Shown here one piece after another: positions 5,547 through 10,892 of a stretch of 10,892 bases of DNA. The position numbers were made by a program, and so were the translations under genes. The notes beneath the pieces were generated by a model that searched no databases, was not told the origin of the DNA, and worked only from the letters and a program-made list of their open reading frames with translations. Source of the DNA: an uncultured Collinsella sp. (GTDB lineage Bacteria; Actinomycetota; Coriobacteriia; Coriobacteriales; Coriobacteriaceae). The stretch is taken from NCBI GenBank assembly GCA_900556285.1, contig USOF01000020.1, forward strand, positions 1 to 10,892, in the 5' to 3' direction. Each line of letters opens with the position of its first letter. Position 1 is the first letter of the stretch.

Positions 5547-6269
5547 ATGGCTTCAGATGCAAAGAAGATTCTGCTGGTCGAGGATGAGAAGGCAATCCGT
5601 GACGCCGTCGCTGCCTATCTCGAGCGCGAAGGCTACTGGGTTGTGGGCGTCGGCGATGGCCAGTCCGCGATCGAGGAGTTCGAGAAGCATCAGTTCGACC
5701 TGGTCGTGCTCGACCTTATGCTCCCCAAGATTCCCGGCGAGCGCGTTTGTCGCACCATTCGCGATACCTCGGATGTCCCCATCATCATGCTGACGGCTAA
5801 GGGCGAGATCGAGGACCGTATTATCGGTCTTGAACTCGGCGCCGACGACTATCTGATTAAGCCGTTCTCGCCGCGCGAGCTCGTCGCCCGCGTTCGCGCT
5901 CTGTTCCGCCGTGCCCACCAGGCCGACGAGCCCGCCGTCGAGGTGCTCGACTTCGGCGATCTGGTCATCGATATCTCGGGCCACAAGATCTTGGTCGAGG
6001 GCAAGGAAGTCGATCTGACGGCTTCCGAGTTCAAGCTGCTCACCACGCTTGCCCGTCATCCCGGCCGTGTGTATAACCGCATGGAGCTGGTCGAGAAGGT
6101 GCTCGGGTATGACTTTGAGGGCTATGAACGCACCATCGATAGCCACGTGAAGAACCTTCGCGCCAAGCTGGGCGATGATCCCAAGAAGCCCAAGTGGCTC
6201 TACACCGTCCATGGTGTCGGCTATCGCTTCGAGGCTCCGGCTAAGACCGATAAGTCGGACGAGAAATAG
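5547..6269 (+). CDS. OmpR/PhoB-family response regulator
   Basis: A 240-residue DNA-binding response regulator, partner of the kinase encoded next. The receiver domain (about residues 7-120) has the acidic pair Glu12-Asp13, the phosphoacceptor Asp56 in VVLDLMLP, Thr83 in IIMLTAKG and Lys105 in YLIKPF. The C-terminal winged-helix domain (about 135-232) has the typical LTASEFKLLTTLARHPGRVYNR start, a recognition-helix segment ERTIDSHVKNLRAKLG and the wing ending VHGVGYRF. Phosphorylation should promote dimerisation and promoter binding. The ATG at 5547 follows AGGGGGG (5532-5538); an in-frame TTG at 5526 is rejected because it precedes this ribosome-binding site. The stop is 11 bp before the kinase start, so the two are one operon. 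The subfamily (PhoP-, ResD- or WalR-like) cannot be fixed by eye. Confidence 0.95.
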   Translation: MASDAKKILLVEDEKAIRDAVAAYLEREGYWVVGVGDGQSAIEEFEKHQFDLVVLDLMLPKIPGERVCRTIRDTSDVPIIMLTAKGEIEDRIIGLELGADDYLIKPFSPRELVARVRALFRRAHQADEPAVEVLDFGDLVIDISGHKILVEGKEVDLTASEFKLLTTLARHPGRVYNRMELVEKVLGYDFEGYERTIDSHVKNLRAKLGDDPKKPKWLYTVHGVGYRFEAPAKTDKSDEK

Positions 6270-6280
6270 GGAAATCACAT

Positions 6281-7846
6281 ATGACACCTGCGCGCTTTGA
6301 AATCGGACAAAAGCACAAGCAGGAGAGCGAGGCGGGTTCCAAGGCTAGTTGGAACACGCCTCGTTCCGATTCACGGCCAACGATGAGCTATCCCTCGCGC
6401 ATGGCACTTGCTTTTGCTCTGACATCGCTCATGACGGTATTGGTGCTGGTGGGCGTTGTCTCTGTTGTGTGGGGCACGGTCTTTTCGGATTACACACGCT
6501 CCAATATCGTCGAAATCGCAAATTCCGCTGCCGAGAAGTTGGCAACCTCATATGAGGAAAACGGCTCTTGGACCGCGGGAGAACTGCGCACGGTCGCAAC
6601 GTCGAGTTTGGTTTCCGACGATCTGGGCATGCAGGTCGTCAATAAAAAGGGCGTGATCGTTTATGACGATTCCTGGCCCTCGGCAAGCGCCACCGCCGAT
6701 GTACGCGAAAACCAGGCTACGACCGACGACACGAGCGGCAAGAGGGCATCGCATAGCCCGGTCTCGTCTGCTCCAACCGACTCCGATAGCGTTGCTAACG
6801 TCGAGATTGTAACGTCTTCCGGCGAGCATGTCGGACAGGTAAAGCTGTGGGCCATCGGCTCCGACGCTCTGCTCACCAAGGCGGACTCTGCGTTTAGGGA
6901 GAAGACCTTTAACGCCATGGCCCTCGCTGCGGTTGTTGCAATCTGCATTTCGGTCGTTATCGGATCGCTCGTGTCGCGCATGCTCACCAAGCCGATTCAT
7001 CGCATCACCAGTACCGCAAAGCAAATCCGTGACGGCGACCTGTCGGCTCGCACGGGACTGCGCGGTGATGACGAGATCGATCAGCTGGGTGAGACCTTCG
7101 ATGAGATGGCCACTTCGCTCGAGAAGGATATGAAACACGAGAAGCGCCTGACCTCAGACGTTGCACACGAGCTTCGCACGCCGCTTATGGCCATGCTCGC
7201 AACGGTCGAGGCCATGCAGGATGGCGTGTATCCCACCGACGATGAGCATTTGGAGACCGTTGCTTCCGAGACGCGTCGCCTGGCTCGTCTGGTGCAGCAG
7301 ATGCTCGACCTGTCGCGCATGGAAAACAGCGCGGCTCCGCTCAACCTTGAGCCGGTGGACATGGTTCCTTTCGTGCGTTCCATCGTCAATGCCCAGGAGC
7401 GCCTGTTTGTCGACCGCGATCTGCGCCTGCGTTTTGCGGACGAGACCCAGGGTCACGACGATGTCGTCGAGGCCGATCCCGACATGATCACGCAATGTGT
7501 TATCAACCTCATGAGCAACGCCATGCGCTACACCCCCGAGGGCGGTTGGGTCGTGGTGTCGGTGCTCAGTGACCGCAAGCACGTCAGCATTGCCGTTTCT
7601 GATACCGGTATCGGTATTGCCAAGGACGATCTGTCGCGTATCTTCGGACGATTTTGGCGCGCCGATGCCAGCCGCGCCCGCGAAGCCGGCGGCCTGGGCG
7701 TTGGCCTCGCCGTGACCAAGCAGATCGTCGAGCGTCACCATGGCTACATATCCGTGGAGTCGGAGCTTGGAAAGGGTACGACTTTTACAATTCATCTGCC
7801 CCGCGAGCACACGGCGGACGCGGCATCTACTACAATGGAGCACTAG
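6281..7846 (+). CDS. HAMP-domain sensor histidine kinase
   Basis: A 521-residue membrane kinase. In order: a hydrophilic N-terminal tail of about 40 residues, transmembrane helix about 41-68, an extracytoplasmic sensor (about 69-210), helix about 211-231, HAMP about 232-285, the HisKA dimerisation domain with phospho-accepting His296 in SDVAHELRTPL, and a HATPase domain with the N box (Asn413 in NLMSNAMRYT), G1 box DTGIGI (441-446), F box FGRFWRAD and G2 box GGLGVGLAV. All catalytic motifs are intact. The sensor contains a low-complexity Ser/Thr/Asp-rich stretch (133-173) that looks disordered. It should autophosphorylate and pass phosphate to Asp56 of the preceding regulator. The start at 6281 has a weak AGGG upstream; an inner ATG at 6383 has no ribosome-binding site. 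The signal sensed is unknown. Confidence 0.95.
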   Translation: MTPARFEIGQKHKQESEAGSKASWNTPRSDSRPTMSYPSRMALAFALTSLMTVLVLVGVVSVVWGTVFSDYTRSNIVEIANSAAEKLATSYEENGSWTAGELRTVATSSLVSDDLGMQVVNKKGVIVYDDSWPSASATADVRENQATTDDTSGKRASHSPVSSAPTDSDSVANVEIVTSSGEHVGQVKLWAIGSDALLTKADSAFREKTFNAMALAAVVAICISVVIGSLVSRMLTKPIHRITSTAKQIRDGDLSARTGLRGDDEIDQLGETFDEMATSLEKDMKHEKRLTSDVAHELRTPLMAMLATVEAMQDGVYPTDDEHLETVASETRRLARLVQQMLDLSRMENSAAPLNLEPVDMVPFVRSIVNAQERLFVDRDLRLRFADETQGHDDVVEADPDMITQCVINLMSNAMRYTPEGGWVVVSVLSDRKHVSIAVSDTGIGIAKDDLSRIFGRFWRADASRAREAGGLGVGLAVTKQIVERHHGYISVESELGKGTTFTIHLPREHTADAASTTMEH

Positions 7847-7904
7847 CTTTTCGCTATTCGGTGAAGGAGGGGCCGCGTCCCTGCCGCTCCGAGTTTGCGA
7901 AAAC

Positions 7905-7926
7905 ATGCGGGAAAGAACCCGCATTT
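7905..7926 (+). terminator. short hairpin terminator after the two-component operon
   Basis: ATGCGGG (7905-7911) and CCCGCAT (7918-7924) form a perfect 7-bp stem with a 6-nt AAAGAA loop, followed by a short T-tract (TTTCTGT, beginning within the stem end). It lies 58 bp after the kinase stop and 30 bp before purC. Modest stem and short T-run suggest partial termination. Confidence 0.55.
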
Positions 7927-7955
7927 CTGTCGTATTTAGGTAAGGAGTGACTCAC

Positions 7956-8843
7956 GTGACAACGATGGAGCGTCGTCCGGATTCCCGTGGCAAGGTTCGT
8001 GATATCTACGATGCCGGTGAAAACCTGCTGATGGTCGCCACCGACCGCATTTCTGCGTTCGACTTCATTCTTCCCGACGAGATTCCGTTTAAGGGAGAGG
8101 TGCTCAACCGCATCTCGGCATTCTGGTTCGATAAGTTTGCCGACATCGTCCCCAACCATCTCGTCTCCATCGACCCGGCGGATTTCCCCGAGGAGTTTGC
8201 CGAGTATCGTGACTACCTCGCAGGCCGCGCCATGCTGGTCAAGAAGGCCCAGACGATTCCTATCGAGTGCATCGTCCGCGGCTATCTGACCGGTTCGGGC
8301 AAGAAGACCTATGACGAGAACGGCACCGTCTGCGGCATTCAGCTGCCCGAGGGTCTGACCGAGGCCTCCAAGCTCCCCGAGCCGCTGTTCACGCCGTCCA
8401 CGAAGGCCGAGATCGGCGACCACGACGAGAACATTTCGTTCGAGCGTTGCTGCGAGATCGTGGGTGAGGACATCGCCACGCAGATTCGCGACCTGTCCCT
8501 CAAGATCTACAAGGCCGCTGCCGAGTACGCCGCGACCCGCGGCATCATCATCGCCGACACCAAGTTCGAGTTCGGTGTCATCGATGGCAAGGTTACGCTG
8601 ATCGACGAGTGCCTCACGCCCGACTCCAGCCGTTTCTGGCCCGCCGCCAGCTACGAGGAGGGCAAGATTCAGCCTAGTTACGACAAACAATTCGTCCGCA
8701 ATTGGCTCAAGGCCAACTGGGATATGACGGGGGAGACCCCGCACCTGCCCGCCGAGGTCATCGATGGCACGTCCGAGCGCTATCGCGAGGCCTTCCAGAT
8801 CATCACTGGCTCCCAGTTCACAAGCATGAAGGAGAACGCATAA
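7956..8843 (+). CDS. purC: phosphoribosylaminoimidazole-succinocarboxamide synthase (SAICAR synthetase)
   Basis: Joins CAIR and aspartate with ATP to give SAICAR in de novo purine synthesis; the product is the substrate of PurB, encoded upstream in this window. The 295-residue length matches the longer PurC type, akin to yeast Ade1 (about 300), rather than the short type of about 240. Motifs seen are RGKVRDIY near the N-terminus (ATP-binding), ATDRISAFD, SAICAR synthetase signature 1 in IECIVRGYLTGSG (about 104-115), and signature 2 in IADTKFEFG (about 199-207), followed by LIDECLTPDSSRFW. The start chosen is GTG 7956, 8 nt after TAAGGAG (7941-7947). An in-frame GTG at 7947 overlaps that ribosome-binding site, and an ATG at 7965 is too far from it. 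The stop abuts the next GTG start. Confidence 0.96.
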   Translation: MTTMERRPDSRGKVRDIYDAGENLLMVATDRISAFDFILPDEIPFKGEVLNRISAFWFDKFADIVPNHLVSIDPADFPEEFAEYRDYLAGRAMLVKKAQTIPIECIVRGYLTGSGKKTYDENGTVCGIQLPEGLTEASKLPEPLFTPSTKAEIGDHDENISFERCCEIVGEDIATQIRDLSLKIYKAAAEYAATRGIIIADTKFEFGVIDGKVTLIDECLTPDSSRFWPAASYEEGKIQPSYDKQFVRNWLKANWDMTGETPHLPAEVIDGTSERYREAFQIITGSQFTSMKENA

Positions 8844-9419
8844 GTGAGTACCCGTAGCGCCACGAACAAGCGCACGCAATCCCACGAAGTTACCGGGGTT
8901 GCGCGCAAGTCCGCCGCATCTGCTAAACCCGCCCGCCAGGCAGCGAGCTCCGTTCGCGTCGTGCCGGCTTCGTCTAAAGCCCGCCGCAAAGAGCTCGAGA
9001 AGGGTGAAAACCTGGAAGGACTTTCCAAGGAGGAGAAGCGCGCCCGCAAGGCTAAGCAGCGCGCCCGCGAGGACCGCATCTACACGGTGTCGAATATCCT
9101 TCTCAAGCAGGATGAGGACTACACCAAGCGCCGTCGTATCTGGTGGGCCGTGCTCGCCATCGGCATGGTACTCGTCGTGGCAATTTGGGCTTCGTGCTAC
9201 TTCGCTCCCGGCGGCACGGTGTCCAGTCCTGTTCAGATGGTCGGCATCGTTTTGTCCTATGTCATCATTCTGGGTGACTTTATCTACGACTTCGTTCGTA
9301 TCCGTCCCCTGCGCAACATGTACCGCACGCAGGCCGAGGGCATGTCCGAGAACAAGCTCAACGCTCTTATCGAGCGCGCAGCTGCCGAGGAGGACAAGAA
9401 GGACTCCAAGAAGAAGTAG
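8844..9419 (+). CDS. small two-helix membrane protein of unknown function
   Basis: A 191-residue protein that I do not recognise. The first 99 residues are hydrophilic and strongly basic, with Ala/Lys/Arg-rich sequence and a likely charged helix at about 45-78 (KARRKELEKGENLEG...KRARKAKQRARE). Two hydrophobic helices follow, about 100-121 (WWAVLAIG...CYF) and 132-151 (MVGIVLSY...YDFV), then a charged tail ending DKKDSKKK. Both ends should face the cytoplasm by the positive-inside rule. It starts with GTG immediately after the purC TAA stop, using AAGGAG (8829-8834) inside the purC 3' end, so it is co-transcribed and probably co-translated with purC. A strong terminator follows. A link to purine metabolism is suggested by position only. 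Confidence 0.8.
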   Translation: MSTRSATNKRTQSHEVTGVARKSAASAKPARQAASSVRVVPASSKARRKELEKGENLEGLSKEEKRARKAKQRAREDRIYTVSNILLKQDEDYTKRRRIWWAVLAIGMVLVVAIWASCYFAPGGTVSSPVQMVGIVLSYVIILGDFIYDFVRIRPLRNMYRTQAEGMSENKLNALIERAAAEEDKKDSKKK

Positions 9420-9449
9420 CGTTTGCATTCATACATATCGCTAAGATAT

Positions 9450-9480
9450 AAGGCGCGTCGTTTTTGCGGCGCGCCTTTTT
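9450..9480 (+). terminator. Rho-independent terminator of the purC operon
   Basis: AAGGCGCG (9450-9457) pairs with CGCGCCTT (9470-9477), extended inward by TCG/CGG to 11 pairs with a 6-nt T-rich loop, and ends in a T-run (9476-9480). It lies 31 bp after the membrane protein stop and 29 bp before the aminopeptidase start. Confidence 0.9.
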
Positions 9481-9508
9481 ACTGTTCTATAGATAGATGG
9501 AGTGGCAC

Positions 9509-10789
9509 ATGATTCGAGCTGCCCTGACGGTCGAAGAAGCTCTGGAGGGCATAAAGGCCCTGGAGCCCAAGATTAAAAACTATGCGCGCCTGGTTGTCCG
9601 CAAGGGCGTAAACGTCAAGCCCGGCCAGGAGGTTGTCGTTCAGTCTCCAGTCGAGTGCGCACCTTTTGCCCGCGTGGTGGTCGCGGAGGCTTATGCCGCC
9701 GGCGCTGGCCACGTGACGGTCATTTGGGCCGATGATGCCGTGACAAGGCTTGCGTACGAGCATGTCGATAAAAGCTATTTTGAGCAGACGCCCGAGTGGA
9801 AGCGCCTGCAGCTGGATTCCCTGGCCCAGGACGGTGCCTGCTTTATCTTTATCGAGGGTGCGGATCCTGCGGCTCTCAAGGGTATCGATCCCGCCAAGCC
9901 CGCTGCAGCTTCTAAGGCAAGGAACACGCAGTGCAAGGTCTTCCGCCGTGGACTGGACTACAACATCAACCCGTGGTGTATCGCCGGCGCTCCGGTCGTG
10001 GCTTGGGCGCGCGAGGTGTTCCCGGGAGACGCCGATGAGGTTGCAATCTATAAGCTGTGGAATGCGATTCTGCACACCGCTCGTGCCGATGGCCAGGACC
10101 CGGAGAGCGACTGGGAGCTTCATGACGCGGCGTTCGAAAAGAACTTGCGCTTCCTGAACGACAATCGTTTTGACCGCCTGCATTACACCTCGGCAAATGG
10201 AACCGATTTGACGATCGGTATGACGAAGGGTCACGAGTGGGCCGGCGGCAAGGGTAAGACGCCCGATGGGCACCCCTTCTTCCCCAACATTCCCACCGAG
10301 GAAGTCTTCACCTCGCCTGATCGTATGCGTGCCGACGGTATCGTGTATTCGGCTATGCCGCTCATTCACCACGGTAACAAGGTTGACGATTTTTGGATTA
10401 AGTTCGAGGCCGGTCGCGTAGTGGACTACGATGCCCGTGTGGGCAAGGCGACGCTTGCGAGCATTATTGACACCGATGAAGGTGCCGCTCATCTGGGCGA
10501 GGTCGCGCTCATTTCCAAGAACACTCCGATCCGCGAAAGCGGCGTTCTGTTCTATGACACGCTCTATGACGAGAACGCTAGCTGCCATCTCGCGCTAGGT
10601 GTCGGTTTCCCCGAATGCATCGAGGGTGGGTACGACATGTCCAAGGAAGAGCTCCTGGAGCATGGCGTTAACGTCTCGAGCACGCACGTCGATTTTATGA
10701 TCGGCACGGACGACATCGATATTACGGGCATTACGCCTGATGGACGTGAAGTTGTGATTTTCCAGAACGGCCAATGGAGTTGGGAATAG
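9509..10789 (+). CDS. M29-family aminopeptidase (AmpS/thermophilic aminopeptidase family)
   Basis: A cytoplasmic metallo-exopeptidase that removes N-terminal residues from peptides. The 426 residues fit family M29 (about 400-420). All expected dinuclear-metal ligands are visible: Glu265 in NIPTEEVFTSP, Glu331 in LGEVALI, His360 in ENASCHLALG, and His393 with Asp395 in STHVDFMIG. The N-terminal half has the usual domain with VNVKPGQEVVVQSP and GAGHVTVIWADD. The ATG at 9509 is 6 nt after GGAG (9499-9502) and is preferred to the ATG at 9497, which precedes that site. The preceding terminator and the following tRNA promoter make it monocistronic, though no convincing promoter is visible in the 29-bp gap; it may rely on read-through or a weak promoter. 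No signal peptide. Confidence 0.93.
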   Translation: MIRAALTVEEALEGIKALEPKIKNYARLVVRKGVNVKPGQEVVVQSPVECAPFARVVVAEAYAAGAGHVTVIWADDAVTRLAYEHVDKSYFEQTPEWKRLQLDSLAQDGACFIFIEGADPAALKGIDPAKPAAASKARNTQCKVFRRGLDYNINPWCIAGAPVVAWAREVFPGDADEVAIYKLWNAILHTARADGQDPESDWELHDAAFEKNLRFLNDNRFDRLHYTSANGTDLTIGMTKGHEWAGGKGKTPDGHPFFPNIPTEEVFTSPDRMRADGIVYSAMPLIHHGNKVDDFWIKFEAGRVVDYDARVGKATLASIIDTDEGAAHLGEVALISKNTPIRESGVLFYDTLYDENASCHLALGVGFPECIEGGYDMSKEELLEHGVNVSSTHVDFMIGTDDIDITGITPDGREVVIFQNGQWSWE

Positions 10790-10808
10790 TCCCAGACCGT
10801 GGTACAAT
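10780..10808 (+). promoter_or_regulatory. promoter of tRNA-Lys, overlapping the aminopeptidase 3' end
   Basis: TTGGGA (10780-10785) and TACAAT (10803-10808) are 17 bp apart. The -35 box lies in the last codons of the aminopeptidase gene, and the -10 box is 9 bp before the mature tRNA. Confidence 0.6.
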
Positions 10809-10817
10809 GCCACCCGC

Positions 10818-10892
10818 GGGCCGTTAGCTCAGCTGGCAGAGCAGGGGACTTTTAATCCCAAGGTCCAGGGTTCGAACCCCTGACGGCCCACC
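10818..10892 (+). tRNA. tRNA-Lys (anticodon UUU), last base beyond window
   Basis: The acceptor GGGCCGT (10818-10824) pairs fully with ACGGCCC (10883-10889), allowing one end pair T-A. The D arm is GCTC/GAGC, and the anticodon loop CTTTTAA (10849-10855) has TTT at 10851-10853. The T arm CAGGG/CCCTG encloses TTCGAAC. The CCA is encoded, but the window stops after CC. The anticodon stem GGGGA/TCCCA has a G27-A43 mismatch at its base, which some bacterial tRNAs tolerate. Confidence 0.95.

Noticed and set aside
6383..6385. Shorter start for the histidine kinase
   Set aside because: No Shine-Dalgarno sequence precedes it, whereas 6281 lies 11 bp after the regulator stop in normal operon spacing. 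Not fully excluded.
7854..9428. Open frame of 524 codons on the minus strand
   Set aside because: Antisense shadow of purC and the membrane protein gene, caused by the same codon bias.
9479..10588. Open frame of 369 codons on the minus strand
   Set aside because: Antisense to the M29 aminopeptidase with all metal ligands in the + frame.
1..10892. CRISPR arrays, insertion sequences, phage, defence or toxin-antitoxin genes
   Set aside because: No regularly spaced repeats, transposase or integrase motifs, or small paired toxin-antitoxin frames were found on either strand.

Overview
The window reads as two bacterial blocks joined near a tRNA cluster at about 1.9-2.35 kb. Bases 1 to about 2060 carry the 3' part of pfkA (6-phosphofructokinase), uppP (undecaprenyl-diphosphatase), and tRNA-Thr(UGU) and tRNA-Tyr(GUA) genes behind a strong TTGACA/TAATAT promoter. 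By protein style and by its T-rich terminators this block looks like a Firmicute, perhaps Negativicutes; that is an impression, not a search result. Bases from about 2160 to the end look like a Coriobacteriia genome, most likely Collinsella-like: strongly C/G-ending codons, frequent GAG/GCC/ATC codons, TACAAT-type -10 boxes, Tat lipoproteins, and a chromosomal housekeeping gene set. All genes are on the + strand.

Layout: pfkA (partial) - terminator - promoter - uppP - terminator - promoter - tRNA-Thr - tRNA-Tyr - tRNA-Leu(CAG) - terminator - a multi-hairpin intergenic element ending in a 16-nt piece that matches a tRNA-Gly 3' end - purB - TSCPD-domain small protein overlapping a Tat-exported lipoprotein - OmpR-type response regulator and HAMP sensor histidine kinase - purC followed directly by a small two-helix membrane protein - terminator - M29-family aminopeptidase - tRNA-Lys(UUU), cut by the window end before its last A.

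Functionally, purB and purC both serve purine biosynthesis: PurC makes SAICAR, and PurB cleaves SAICAR and adenylosuccinate. They lie 4 kb apart, separated by a lipoprotein pair and a complete two-component system, each apparently its own transcription unit. The two-component system has an extracytoplasmic sensor region with a Ser/Thr/Asp-rich insert; its signal cannot be read from sequence.

The most informative anomaly is at the join. tRNA-Leu has two A-C mismatches and one wobble in its acceptor stem, and tRNA-Tyr has one A-C mismatch plus one wobble. The 5' and 3' acceptor strands look as if they come from different genes. This fits a chimeric assembly (or, less likely, recombination) at tRNA repeats. 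I see no CRISPR array, transposase, integrase, phage gene, toxin-antitoxin pair or defence system. The closest things to undescribed biology are the multi-hairpin element at 2202-2341, the coupled TSCPD/lipoprotein pair and the membrane protein coupled to purC.
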